This document shows, piece after piece, positions 7,537 through 16,090 of a stretch of 21,679 nt of DNA. Each line of letters begins with the position of its first letter. The stretch's first letter is position 1. Both the position numbers and the translations under genes were made by a program. Under the pieces are notes generated by a model that searched no databases, had not been told where the DNA came from, and saw only the letters and a list, made by a program, of their open reading frames with translations. The stretch comes from Anaerolineae bacterium (GTDB lineage Bacteria; Chloroflexota; Anaerolineae; JADYZS01). Location of the stretch: contig JADYZS010000251.1 in the NCBI GenBank assembly GCA_020853075.1, positions 1 through 21,679 of the forward strand. Reading direction: 5' to 3'.

Positions 7537-9090
7537 CTACCGCACCAGATTCACCAGGTCTTGCAGCATCTGATCAGACGCGGTGATCACGCGCGAGTTG
7601 GCCTGGAAGCCGCGCTCGGCCATGATCATGCTGGTGAACTGTTGCGCCAGGTCAACGTTCGCCATCTCCAGATAGCCGGCCTGGATCACGCCGCGGCCCC
7701 CCGTGCCGGCCGCGCCGATGGTAGCCGCGCCGCTGTTAGATGACGGCGCGAACATGTTGTCGCCGACACGCAAGAGACCGCCAGGGTTGACGAAGGTCGA
7801 CAAGGCCACCTTCGCCACCACTTTGCGCATCCCGTTGCCGTAGTTGCCGGTCACGTCACCGTTGCCGGAGACGCTGAAACCGATGAGTTGCCCCGGCGCG
7901 TAGCCATCCTGCACCGCCGCGCTCAACTCGCTCTCATCCGCCAACTGCGACAACTGATCCAGGTCCAGGTTGATGGTCTGGGCCGTCGCGCCGTTGCTGA
8001 AGGTGAGACCGATAGTCGCCGTCGGGTTCGTGGCCGAGTACTGGCCCGAAGACGTGAAGGTGATGGTGGTGGGCGTGGCTGGCGTCAGGGCTGTGATTGT
8101 GGCATCGTTTTCGGAGGCCTGCCACGTCCAGGTGTTCACGCCGATCTTGTTGTAGGTCAACGTGATGGAATGGAGCGCGCCCAGAGAGTCGTAGATTTGG
8201 ATATTCGTCGTAACGTTCTGGGGATCATAGTGGACATTGGCCGCGTTGCCCGCGGCGAAGGTGCCATCCACAAAGGGCCCCGCGCCGAACTCAATGGTCA
8301 GCCCTCGCTCGGTGTCAAAGGTCGTGCCGGGGGCAGGGAGAGCCAACCAATGGTCGGGGCCGGTGCTGCTCGCGATCTGCACCGCATTGCCCGCGCTGTC
8401 CACCAGCCGGAAGTTCCCGGCAGCCGTATCCACCTCTACGTAGTAGTCACCTGCCGCCAGTTCGGTCTGGCCCACCGCGACGAAGTCGGTGCCGAAGTCA
8501 TCCACCGTCCCCGCCACCGCCACGATGTCTGACACCGCGCCGGCAGCCACCCTGGCATCCAGATTTCCACCCAGTTGCACATTGCGCGTGGCCTGCGCGA
8601 TCAACCCCTGGTTCAGGGGAATCATAACGGGAGCCACAGCGCCCGTTGTGTCAATGACACCGTTCGCATTGGCGTTCCAGCCTAAGACCTTGAGGCCGGT
8701 GGTTGGGTTCAAGAGCGAACCATCCAGGCCCAGGTCAAGAGCACCATCGCGGGTGTAGAGAGGCTCGGTTGTGCCCTGGAGCACGAAGAACCCCCCACCC
8801 TGGATCGCCAGGTCGTTGATGCGGCCCGTGGCTTGCAGCGCGCCTTGACCGAAGACGCTATCCACGCCGCCCAGGGTCATGCCCAGGCCGATCTGGACAG
8901 GGTTGACACCGCCGAGGTTGGCCTGCGGCGCGGCTCCAGCGCTGATGATCTGGCTCAACAGTTCGTGAAAGGTCGCACGGCCAGTCTTGTACGCCGTCGT
9001 GTTGACGTTGGAGATGTTGTTCGCCACCACGTCCATATAGATCTGGTGGTTGCGAATGGCCGATGCGGCACTGAGCATAGAGCGAAGCAT
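7537..9090 (-). CDS. flgE: Flagellar hook protein FlgE
   Basis: A 517-residue hook subunit, exported by the flagellar type III apparatus and polymerised into the universal joint between rod and filament. The N-terminal rod/hook signature is clear: an SAIRNHQIYMDVVANNISNV helix followed by NTTAYK (residues 11-35), then DLAIQGGGFFVLQ (93-105). The C-terminal helix has ANVDLAQQFTSMIMAERGFQ and ends QMLQDLVNLV, as expected for FlgE. The roughly 300 residues between carry the variable surface domains, which are Thr/Asn/Ala-rich. The length is within the FlgE range. The start is firm: AAGGAGG (9098-9104) lies seven bases before the ATG. The 102-bp gap upstream contains an imperfect inverted repeat, so flgE may have its own control. 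Confidence 0.96.
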   Translation of the reverse strand: MLRSMLSAASAIRNHQIYMDVVANNISNVNTTAYKTGRATFHELLSQIISAGAAPQANLGGVNPVQIGLGMTLGGVDSVFGQGALQATGRINDLAIQGGGFFVLQGTTEPLYTRDGALDLGLDGSLLNPTTGLKVLGWNANANGVIDTTGAVAPVMIPLNQGLIAQATRNVQLGGNLDARVAAGAVSDIVAVAGTVDDFGTDFVAVGQTELAAGDYYVEVDTAAGNFRLVDSAGNAVQIASSTGPDHWLALPAPGTTFDTERGLTIEFGAGPFVDGTFAAGNAANVHYDPQNVTTNIQIYDSLGALHSITLTYNKIGVNTWTWQASENDATITALTPATPTTITFTSSGQYSATNPTATIGLTFSNGATAQTINLDLDQLSQLADESELSAAVQDGYAPGQLIGFSVSGNGDVTGNYGNGMRKVVAKVALSTFVNPGGLLRVGDNMFAPSSNSGAATIGAAGTGGRGVIQAGYLEMANVDLAQQFTSMIMAERGFQANSRVITASDQMLQDLVNLVR

Positions 9091-9134
9091 GTGAAAACCT
9101 CCTTAGGGTTTCTGTCCGCCTTGTGAGGCGGGGG

Positions 9135-9172
9135 TTGTCGTGGCCCCCTACAAGAGGTCCGGCCAACGACAA
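9135..9172. repeat. Imperfect inverted repeat upstream of flgE
   Basis: TTGTCGTGGCC (9135-9145) faces GGCCAACGACAA (9161-9172), complementary except for one extra base, with a 15-base loop. A second short pair, CATGAC (9182-9187) and GTCATG (9192-9197), spans the stop codon of the preceding gene. Both lie in the flgE leader region and could fold in the mRNA. Function unknown. Confidence 0.4.
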
Positions 9173-9192
9173 TAGGCTATTCATGACAGGGG

Positions 9193-9606
9193 TCATGCCG
9201 ACTTGGCATTGCTGCGATGCACGAGAATGGCGCTGTCAATGTGGGTGAATACGTTAGATTTTTGTTCTCCTCTCTCCAGTGCGGTGATGACGACCTTGTT
9301 GCGGACGCTGACTACCAGAGCCAGGTCGTCCAGCAGGATGAGCGATTCCTTTGCTCCTTTTGCGCTCGCCATCTCCACCGCCTGGGTTAGAGTTGCCGTG
9401 TCCTGCTCGCTCAGTTGTATCTCTCGGCTGCGCAGCCGTTCCTGAGCGTGAGCCGAGAAGCGCAAAGCCTGGTCGGTCTGAGTCTGCAAGACCTCGGCGA
9501 AGTTGGGGCCCGCGGAGCGATCAGGGCGTTCAGCCCGGCCCTTACCAGCCTCAAGGCCGGCCGGCGGCTTGATGGATGGGGATATGCCTGTTACTTTATC
9601 AACCAT
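9193..9606 (-). CDS. Flagellar operon protein, TIGR02530 family
   Basis: A 137-residue protein of the family found between flgD and flgE in many Gram-positive-type flagellar operons. The conserved core spans residues 49-110: RFSAHAQERLRSREIQLSE, then GAKESLILLDDLALVVSV and NKVVITA. The first 45 residues are low-complexity and probably disordered. The molecular role is not well defined; the gene position points to hook assembly. The start is firm: AGGAGGT lies directly upstream of the ATG and overlaps the end of flgD, whose stop codon is 8 bases before this start. It has no signal peptide or membrane segment, so it is cytoplasmic or exported by the flagellar system. Confidence 0.93.
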   Translation of the reverse strand: MVDKVTGISPSIKPPAGLEAGKGRAERPDRSAGPNFAEVLQTQTDQALRFSAHAQERLRSREIQLSEQDTATLTQAVEMASAKGAKESLILLDDLALVVSVRNKVVITALERGEQKSNVFTHIDSAILVHRSNAKSA

Positions 9607-9614
9607 ACTACCTC

Positions 9615-10046
9615 CTATTGCTCCCGCACCGCGGTAACCTGGCTCAAGGAGATGGAGTCGCCATCTACGTCCAGGAACACCTCGCCATCCAGCACGCGCA
9701 CGCCCTTTACCTCACCGGTGATCTGGATGCCGTTCTCTTTGGTCGCCTCAACGGTCTTCCCGATCAGGGACCCGGCCTGCAGGAGTTGCTGTTGGCCCAT
9801 CATCGCATTCAGGTTATCGTTCATCGCCCACATCTGCTCCAACAGGCTGAGTTGTGCCAACTGCTGGAAGAAATCCTGCCCCTCCATCGGGCTCAAGGGA
9901 TCCTGATTCTGCATCTGCATCAGGAGAAGTTGCATAAACGCTTCTTTCCCCAACGCGGCAGGGTCTTGCGTTCTCTGGGCATTTGCAGTCGTGGCGGCGG
10001 TGACGTTCCTCGTGCCAACCATCAGGCCCCAGATATCGTTGCTCAT
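9615..10046 (-). CDS. flgD: Flagellar hook assembly scaffold FlgD
   Basis: A 143-residue hook-capping protein, which sits at the tip of the growing hook and directs FlgE polymerisation. The conserved N-terminal block FMQLLLMQMQNQDPLSP (37-53) is followed by a QQLAQLSLLEQMWAMN helix (61-76) and the IGKTVEA motif (95-101). It is short compared with enterobacterial FlgD, lacking the large C-terminal beta domains, but matches the compact form of Bacillus-type operons. A longer frame begins at 10070, but AGGAGGTGAA lies immediately before the ATG at 10046 and decides the start. It follows fliK by 30 bases. Confidence 0.95.
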   Translation of the reverse strand: MSNDIWGLMVGTRNVTAATTANAQRTQDPAALGKEAFMQLLLMQMQNQDPLSPMEGQDFFQQLAQLSLLEQMWAMNDNLNAMMGQQQLLQAGSLIGKTVEATKENGIQITGEVKGVRVLDGEVFLDVDGDSISLSQVTAVREQ

Positions 10047-10076
10047 TTCACCTCCTGTGCCTTTGTACAAAGGCTG

Positions 10077-12146
10077 TCAGATCATCAAGTCCACCAGGCC
10101 TCGTGGCCTTGCCGGTGCGGTTACCCTGGCCTGCGCCAAGGGAATGTCGCCGGATCCGTCCCTGTGGTGAGGGGCGACGTAGTGGACTCCCGCCCGGTCA
10201 TGCGGCTGGTCAAACCACTGTCCTGACGTGGTGCCACCACCCATCAGACCTACGTCGCACTGGCCGATCAGCAGCCCACGCCCTTCCAAAGCAAACCGCA
10301 ACTCCGGCAGCGCCTGTTGGACGACCCGGTGCGCCTGTGCGGTCTCTACCCTCAGATACACGGAAAGCCTCTCTTCCGAGAAGGAGAGTTGAGCGTCCAC
10401 CCGTCCCAGCTCCTTGGGGTAAAGTGCCAGGCGGCACTGCTGCTCGCCGCGCCGGACGGCCTGGGTGAGTCGTTCCACCAGATACCGGCTGACGGCTGCG
10501 GGGACTCCGTCCTTCTCATTCGCCCAAGAGAAGGCATGCAGCGAAGATTTGTCCACCGCGGACTGCGCTTCTACAGACTCTGAAGCCGGGCCCTCTTTGA
10601 TCATTGGCGTTGCTGGTTGGAGTGCGGTACTCGCTGCGCTCGCTGCGCTCGTCGCGCTCACGGTAGTCGCCATCCCATAACCGGCAGACCGTTGGGGTTG
10701 TCCTCCTTGCCGCTCTGGTGACGGCTCCTGGGCAGTTTCGTATCTCAACGGCGAACCTTGCGGCACGGCTTTTTCCGCTGCTACGAGGGGGCGTGTCTCC
10801 GTGTATTCCGGCGAGACGGCGCGCAGCGAACCGTGTACTGCCTTCCCGCTCGCTTGGGCCTTCACGCCGAGCCGCTCTCGCGTCCCTCGGAAGGGCCACC
10901 CCGTTGCTTCTGACATCAGGCCGGGTTGCCAGAAGTTGCCTGGCTCCATAGGCACGGTGCCCTGGCTGGGTTCCCTCGCCTGCGCTGCACCCCGCTGCGA
11001 AACCCCGTGCGGCTCAGAGAATCGCATCCAGACATCGGCCTGACGCCACACTTGCGCTCTTTCCGGTCCAGCACCAGCAGGTGTGAGCATCGCGGCTTCG
11101 GTGAATCCTTGTGTTACTACATCTGCCTGCCCATTTGCCGGTTGCAGCGGGTTCCTCGTCTCGCCCACGCCCTCGTCCACGGTGAAGCCCTGCGGCGGCA
11201 AGGGGTTGCGCGCCGCGCCGGTCTGACCCATCACGTCCCTTCGCTCTGATATACCGCTTGGCTGTGGCTCAGGCACGAGCCTACCCGCCGGGATACTCGC
11301 CTCGGAGCGGTTGGGTTCTACCTCCGGCGGAATCTGGCCGGTTTCTGATTGGAGCGAAGATACCTTACCCTGGTGGCCGGTCACAGGCGCGATGCTTTCT
11401 CTGCTGCCCCCTGCACCATCCGTCGGCTTGCTGCTGTGAGGAGACCCCACAACCCGGACAACAGGCTCAGGTGCGACCATCTGCACTCCATCACCCGCCT
11501 CAGACGTCATCCCCTCTAGGGGCACACCCTCTGCCGGAACCGCCGGGACAAGTGGCCGGGCAACGTGGGCCGCTTGCGCGAGGGGAGGGGAGACCGGCTC
11601 ACCTCTCACCGCTGGCACGAGACGAACCCCATCTTCACCAGCCTGTGCTATCCCGCTTAGCGGCTCCCCTGCTGTGGCGGTAACCGCGGCGATAGAGTCC
11701 GTTTGTTGCCCCATCACCTCACTATTCCCCATCCAGGCAGGCCGTGCAGCCGCTGCCGCGGGCAGGGTAGCAGGAGACGCCTGCTGAGCCAGGGCCAGGA
11801 GCGCAGCGAGCCCCGCCCAGTTCAGCGGCCCCTCTCCTGGGACCTCCTTATTGTCAAGCGAGGTGTTGTCAGCGGAGCCCTCCGGCGAGGGCAACGCAAC
11901 TTCAGATTCAGGCGCAGTTTCGGCTGCGCCCGTCGCGACCGGCGCAGCAGGTAACCAGTCGCCCGCAAGGAGTGCGGTGAGGGCCGCTTCACTATCCGAC
12001 CCAGTCGCCTGAGCCGACAGGTGGGCAAGGGCTTCCGCCAGCGTCCCGGCGAAGAGGGCTGCATCCTCTCCTGGCGGCGCGGTGCCGGCGAAGGGGAGAC
12101 AACCTGCCAGGGGATCGGCGGGCAGAACAATCGGTAGCGTATTCAT
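10077..12146 (-). CDS. fliK: Flagellar hook-length control protein FliK
   Basis: A 689-residue FliK, the secreted molecular ruler that stops hook growth and switches export from hook to filament subunits. The conserved Flg_hook domain is at about 556-636, with the signature LALYPKELGRVDAQLSF followed by LSVYLRVETAQAHRVVQQAL and LPELRFALEGRGL. The preceding 550 residues are low-complexity (Ala, Pro, Gly, Glu, Ser) and likely extended, as in other FliK proteins, but much longer than in Salmonella (about 400 residues in all). The start is firm: AAAGGAGGTGAAA lies four bases before the ATG. It lies between a secreted glycosidase-like gene (54 bp upstream) and flgD (30 bp downstream). Confidence 0.93.
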   Translation of the reverse strand: MNTLPIVLPADPLAGCLPFAGTAPPGEDAALFAGTLAEALAHLSAQATGSDSEAALTALLAGDWLPAAPVATGAAETAPESEVALPSPEGSADNTSLDNKEVPGEGPLNWAGLAALLALAQQASPATLPAAAAARPAWMGNSEVMGQQTDSIAAVTATAGEPLSGIAQAGEDGVRLVPAVRGEPVSPPLAQAAHVARPLVPAVPAEGVPLEGMTSEAGDGVQMVAPEPVVRVVGSPHSSKPTDGAGGSRESIAPVTGHQGKVSSLQSETGQIPPEVEPNRSEASIPAGRLVPEPQPSGISERRDVMGQTGAARNPLPPQGFTVDEGVGETRNPLQPANGQADVVTQGFTEAAMLTPAGAGPERAQVWRQADVWMRFSEPHGVSQRGAAQAREPSQGTVPMEPGNFWQPGLMSEATGWPFRGTRERLGVKAQASGKAVHGSLRAVSPEYTETRPLVAAEKAVPQGSPLRYETAQEPSPERQGGQPQRSAGYGMATTVSATSAASAASTALQPATPMIKEGPASESVEAQSAVDKSSLHAFSWANEKDGVPAAVSRYLVERLTQAVRRGEQQCRLALYPKELGRVDAQLSFSEERLSVYLRVETAQAHRVVQQALPELRFALEGRGLLIGQCDVGLMGGGTTSGQWFDQPHDRAGVHYVAPHHRDGSGDIPLAQARVTAPARPRGLVDLMI

Positions 12147-12200
12147 CGTGTTTCACCTCCTTTCCTGCTCAGGATGTATATAGTGCGTCAGGCGGACGGC

Positions 12201-15200
12201 CTAACGGCAGCTACCATTGGGAAGCGGAGCCTGAGGCTGCGGGCGAGACCCGGCGCCGTGGCTCCATACGTTGGTGCGATACTCTACGCCCTCTACCTCC
12301 AACCAGAAGTTGAGATAGTGTCCCGGCTCCCGTGCCGCGCTCACGTCTATATCGTTGAAGTCCCACAGGTAATAGGTAAGCCAGGGCGTGCGAATGAGGC
12401 GCAACTGCGCCAGCGGCGGCACAGAACCGGCCAGGTCCGGGCCATCATTGATAGACCAATGGAGTCGCACAGGCGGTAAGAAACCCAGGTGGGCCGGTAT
12501 CATCTCGCGCGTATCGGAACGGAAGAGCGCAGCAGTCAGGTTTGCTTTTCCGGCGGCGGATACCGGCGCGCCATCGTGCGGCCAGAGGATCTCAATGCCG
12601 GCGTCTATGCTGGTGGGGAGTTGTGAAGCACCCCGCTCCGGCGAGGAGGGGCTGGGATGCGTCGTGCCCTCATCTGCCCCCAGAGTTACGATGTTATGTA
12701 GAGTCCGTTCACCGTCCAGGGTCACGAACAAGTGCAGGAGTGGTTCCTTCCCTTGTGCTGCGGCACGATCCACCTCCAGGAATTCCCAGACGGGGTACGT
12801 TTGCCAACCATCGGTGACCATGCGCCGCGTGGCGACTCCGAGGGGACGCGCCGGCTGTTGACCCGCCGCTCCCCAGAGACGGACGGTAGGCTGCCGGTTA
12901 CACAGGGGGGAGTGTGCGGCATCGGCATAGACATAAGCGGTCACGTCTATCCGTGCCCCATCCTTGCTTCCTGCGCTGGGCCTGACCGCCGCGATGCGTG
13001 CGATGGCGAGGGCAGGAGACGTTATCACGATGGGTGTGGGTGACACCTGGACGCGGGTGGGCAACGGCGTGGGCGTGGGAGTGGCCGTCGGTGTCGGCGT
13101 CGCCTCGCCTGCCAAACGCACCCGCAGGCGCGGGCGATAGCGCGCGTTCTGCCACTCGCTGCTTGCCAGGTAGTATTCCAGGGTTGGCGCGCCCTCGGCC
13201 CGGATCATCGCGCCGTGATTTCGCTCCGGGTGCGCTATCCACTCTTGTACCAGCGCACCGAGGGGAATCTCAACCGCCCCCAAGGCTGGAAACGAGAAAG
13301 TGGCTACCGGCTGCCGGTTGTCTCCGGCTCCAGGCTCCGGCCAGAGCGCGTTTCCACCGGCCATTTCCCAGGCAGCGCCGGATTCATCCCAAGAGCGCGG
13401 GACCGGATAGACCATCCCGCGCAAGTCCTGGGGCCGGGTGCGCCCCACCACCGTCAGTTCCAGCCAGGCTTCTTCTACCAGAGCCGTTACAGGCACGTCG
13501 GAGAAATCAAAAAACAGAAGCGGGCGCATACCACCGTCGCCGCGCACGGCCAGGGCGTTGGCATCGCCGAAGTTCTGCGTGGGCTGGCCCTGGCTCAAGA
13601 AGGTATCGCGCACCCGGCTTCTGTCGCCGTTGGCCCGGTAGCGAACCACGTCCGCGCCAGGGACGACAGCAATAGGAGCCAGAGTTGCAGTCGGTAGCGC
13701 GGTGCGGAGTATCATGGGCGTCGCGGTTGGCAAGGACGTCGCCGTGGCCTGCCGGGTGGCTCCTGCCGCGGGCACGACCACTTTCACCGTCGCGGTCGGG
13801 CTGCTCCGGCTGGCACGGTTCAACGGCCCAAACGTCAACCCCTTCGTGGGGGTGGGCGTCCGGGTGGAAGTGGGAACAGGCGCGGAGATGGTCGTCAGAG
13901 GGCGCAGGCGCACCGCATGGAACCAGATATCGCGACCGCCAGTAGCCGTAAGGCGCAGGTCGTTGCCGGGCTTACCGGCTGCATCCGGGAGCCGATTGCG
14001 GAAGGCCGCGTCCGCCAAGACGAAAGGACGCACGAGCCAGCGGTTGGTTCCTCCCAACGTCACAGAGCCGGCCACCTGCTTCGGCGCGCTGACGGCATCG
14101 TAGGCCAATTCCCACGTCAGGCCGGCCATGTCCGGTGTTCCATCCCAATAGGTGACCTCTACCGAGACCACGCGCTCGCCCCCATACATATAGTGGTCGC
14201 CCACGTCAAAGTAGAGGGCATTCCGCCGGTTAACGATGTCGGTGCTGCGGCTGAAGGCTCCTTGCCAGGTCTTACCGATACGGGAAGCGGTCTGCCCAGG
14301 CGCATAACCCAAGAGCGAATCGCCCGCTGCTTCCGTGCGATGGCGCAGAAACCACTCGTAGTCGCCGGCATCGCCGCACGAGTCCTGCTCGGCCCCACGC
14401 AAGGCTACCCAGGCGTCGGGGGTCGTGCGCTCGTCGCGGCCTGCGTAGCGCAAGAAGTAGCGCCACGCGTCCTCCTGCGCCAGATCCGACTCGCGCGCAT
14501 AGACCACGCGGGCGTGCTTGTCCAGAGCGTTCAGGATGCTCCACCAGAGGTGCTCTTCTGCCGTCAGCGACGGTGCAGGCCGGGGTGACCAGCGATCAAA
14601 TTCCAACGACACGGGAACCTCGCGCCCGTATCGCTCCAAAGGAACCCAATGAGACTTGTAGGCGAAACGCTCGCTATAACCAGGGTCGCCCGGTTGCCAG
14701 GACTGGGCGCAGCGTCCTCCCTGGCTGCCGCCTACGGAGAAGGCAGGGGCCAGCGCGGTATCGTGAAAACCGGCACCTGCTTCCCGCGCCGCCTTGACAA
14801 TAGTAGCCCGCTGCGATTCGTCAAAGAACTGACCGTTGATGACCACCTGCAGGGGCACGTGGCCCAGCCCACCTACCGCGTCAAATCGCTCTCCGTAGGC
14901 GCGGATGAGTTGGCTCAGATAATCTTCCCAGGCAGCCAGGTCGTTGCCGTAGCGCGCCTGGTACGCGGCACATTCCTCCAGGTTATCGTCAACCTTCAGA
15001 TCAATGGGACACGGCGACGCCTCGCCAGAGAACCCCAAGGCGATTTCCACGTGGGAGAGCCGCGCATCGGCAGCATAGCGGGCGGCCAGGGCCGCAACAA
15101 AACGCCCGATCCGTCGCTGCACGTCCAGGTTCAGGTAGTTCAGGCGGGGCTTGCCGTTGACCATGATGGGATCGTAGCCCAAAGCCCAGACAGGCGCGCA

Positions 15201-15533
15201 AGCATCCTGCCCATCCTCTCTGTCTTCACAGCGTAGCACCACGCCCATCACGCTCTTCTTCCCGCCCTGTGCCACCATCGCCAACCAACGATCCACACGG
15301 CTGAAGTCGTAACGACCCTCCTCGGGTTCCAGGTGCTGCCAGGCGAAACGCATCTGGCTCCCTTGCACCCAGGGAATCCGACCGGAGAGGCCGTTTGCAT
15401 CATCCTGGACGTAGATGCCGGGGAGCGGCTGCCGCGCGGGTTCTCTGGCGGCCTCTGCCGTCATGCTCGCCGACCCACGCCAGACGAGAACGCTGCCCAA
15501 CAGCACCATCAGGAGTAGATGCGCCCGACGCAT
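12201..15533 (-). CDS. Large secreted glycosidase-like multidomain protein
   Basis: A 1110-residue protein. The signal peptide (about 1-25) is followed by a TIM-barrel-like domain (about 38-370) with a GH42/GH35-type entry motif, HLEPEEGRYDFSRVDRWL (67-84). Candidate catalytic residues are E171 in GFSGEASP and E311 in VSLEFDRW. A beta-sandwich module (about 410-547) and a Thr/Pro linker (about 550-620) come next. A DNRLRE/CBM96-like domain (about 630-808) starts VRDTFLSQGQPTQNFGD. After a second TPTP linker (812-835) come two related C-terminal modules, seen as TYPVWEFLEVD (912-922) and TYYLWDFNDID (1053-1063). There is no sortase motif or C-terminal membrane helix. It starts 2 bases after the flgB stop (TAAGGATG) and is therefore probably translationally coupled to a flagellar rod gene. 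The substrate is unknown, and the enzyme class rests on fold-level motifs only. Confidence 0.82.
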   Translation of the reverse strand: MRRAHLLLMVLLGSVLVWRGSASMTAEAAREPARQPLPGIYVQDDANGLSGRIPWVQGSQMRFAWQHLEPEEGRYDFSRVDRWLAMVAQGGKKSVMGVVLRCEDREDGQDACAPVWALGYDPIMVNGKPRLNYLNLDVQRRIGRFVAALAARYAADARLSHVEIALGFSGEASPCPIDLKVDDNLEECAAYQARYGNDLAAWEDYLSQLIRAYGERFDAVGGLGHVPLQVVINGQFFDESQRATIVKAAREAGAGFHDTALAPAFSVGGSQGGRCAQSWQPGDPGYSERFAYKSHWVPLERYGREVPVSLEFDRWSPRPAPSLTAEEHLWWSILNALDKHARVVYARESDLAQEDAWRYFLRYAGRDERTTPDAWVALRGAEQDSCGDAGDYEWFLRHRTEAAGDSLLGYAPGQTASRIGKTWQGAFSRSTDIVNRRNALYFDVGDHYMYGGERVVSVEVTYWDGTPDMAGLTWELAYDAVSAPKQVAGSVTLGGTNRWLVRPFVLADAAFRNRLPDAAGKPGNDLRLTATGGRDIWFHAVRLRPLTTISAPVPTSTRTPTPTKGLTFGPLNRASRSSPTATVKVVVPAAGATRQATATSLPTATPMILRTALPTATLAPIAVVPGADVVRYRANGDRSRVRDTFLSQGQPTQNFGDANALAVRGDGGMRPLLFFDFSDVPVTALVEEAWLELTVVGRTRPQDLRGMVYPVPRSWDESGAAWEMAGGNALWPEPGAGDNRQPVATFSFPALGAVEIPLGALVQEWIAHPERNHGAMIRAEGAPTLEYYLASSEWQNARYRPRLRVRLAGEATPTPTATPTPTPLPTRVQVSPTPIVITSPALAIARIAAVRPSAGSKDGARIDVTAYVYADAAHSPLCNRQPTVRLWGAAGQQPARPLGVATRRMVTDGWQTYPVWEFLEVDRAAAQGKEPLLHLFVTLDGERTLHNIVTLGADEGTTHPSPSSPERGASQLPTSIDAGIEILWPHDGAPVSAAGKANLTAALFRSDTREMIPAHLGFLPPVRLHWSINDGPDLAGSVPPLAQLRLIRTPWLTYYLWDFNDIDVSAAREPGHYLNFWLEVEGVEYRTNVWSHGAGSRPQPQAPLPNGSCR

Positions 15534-15535
15534 CC

Positions 15536-15946
15536 TTACCGCCTTCCGTCGTTGATGACCGTGCGCAAAAGGCTGAGGCGGCGAGAAACCACCTGGGCTG
15601 CCGCCTGAAAGTGAATCACCGTCTCGGCCAGGTATGACATTTCCTTATCTATGTCCACGTTGTTGCCGTCAAGCCGGTGGCTGGTATCGCTCCGAGTAAC
15701 GATTTGCATATTCTCCGGCGGCGACGGTTCAGCCAGATGTTGAGGATGAGTCACGACCATCCTCAGCCCCTGATTGGCTTCCAGGGCCTTGTCCAGTTGC
15801 CGGGCGAAGCTGACGTCGGACGCCTTGAAACCAGGTGTATCCACGTTGGCGAGGTTGTTGCCAATAGCCCGTTGCCTGGCGGTCAGGCCGTCCAGCGCGG
15901 TGACAAGGGTTTTCGTCGTTCTATCTTCTAATGTGATGCCTGCCAT
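15536..15946 (-). CDS. flgB: Flagellar proximal rod protein FlgB
   Basis: A 136-residue rod protein, exported to build the lowest part of the flagellar drive shaft on the MS ring. It has the rod signature ARQRAIGNNLANVDTPGFKA (residues 23-42), and the C-terminal FlgB block DGNNVDIDKEMSYLAETV (92-109) followed by a helix that includes FQAAAQVVSRRLSLLRT. The length is typical. AAGGAGAG lies six bases before the ATG. The usual partners flgC and fliE are not next to it: the transglycosylase lies upstream and a secreted glycosidase-like gene downstream. Those two genes may lie beyond the right edge, ahead of fliF. Confidence 0.94.
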   Translation of the reverse strand: MAGITLEDRTTKTLVTALDGLTARQRAIGNNLANVDTPGFKASDVSFARQLDKALEANQGLRMVVTHPQHLAEPSPPENMQIVTRSDTSHRLDGNNVDIDKEMSYLAETVIHFQAAAQVVSRRLSLLRTVINDGRR

Positions 15947-15964
15947 ACTGTGCTCTCCTTAGCA

Positions 15965-16051
15965 GTCAGCGGATAGGTAACGGATTAGCGGATAATCCTC
16001 TCGTAGTCGGTCTTTATCCGCTAATCGGCTACGCCGAAGGCATCCGCTGAC
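15965..16051. repeat. 87-bp palindromic repeat between the transglycosylase and flgB
   Basis: The outer arms are GTCAGCGGAT (15965-15974) and ATCCGCTGAC (16042-16051). The inner arms are GATTAGCGGATAA (15983-15995) and TTATCCGCTAATC (16014-16026), both perfect. The sequence AGCGGATA occurs twice on each arm, so the element is also built of short direct repeats. It sits inside the flagellar operon, where a hairpin in the mRNA could change flgB levels relative to upstream genes. It shares no sequence with the other two palindromes in the window. Confidence 0.8.
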
Positions 16052-16090
16052 CCCTATTTGCTCTCCTCCCATGATTCTTGGGATAGGTTC

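Noticed and set aside
7888..8532. Plus-strand 214-codon frame across flgE
   Set aside because: Antisense to FlgE, no recognisable domain, no ribosome binding site.
12187..12205. Weak 7-bp hairpin over the stop codon of the 1110-residue protein gene
   Set aside because: Contains one G-U pair, lacks a T run and includes the stop codon itself, so it is not convincing as a terminator.
13670..13900. Repetitive GC-rich tract resembling a tandem repeat
   Set aside because: It encodes a Thr/Pro/Ala linker of the secreted protein; the repetition is explained by codon use.
13917..14588. Plus-strand 223-codon frame across the 1110-residue secreted protein
   Set aside because: Antisense shadow with no domain or start signal.
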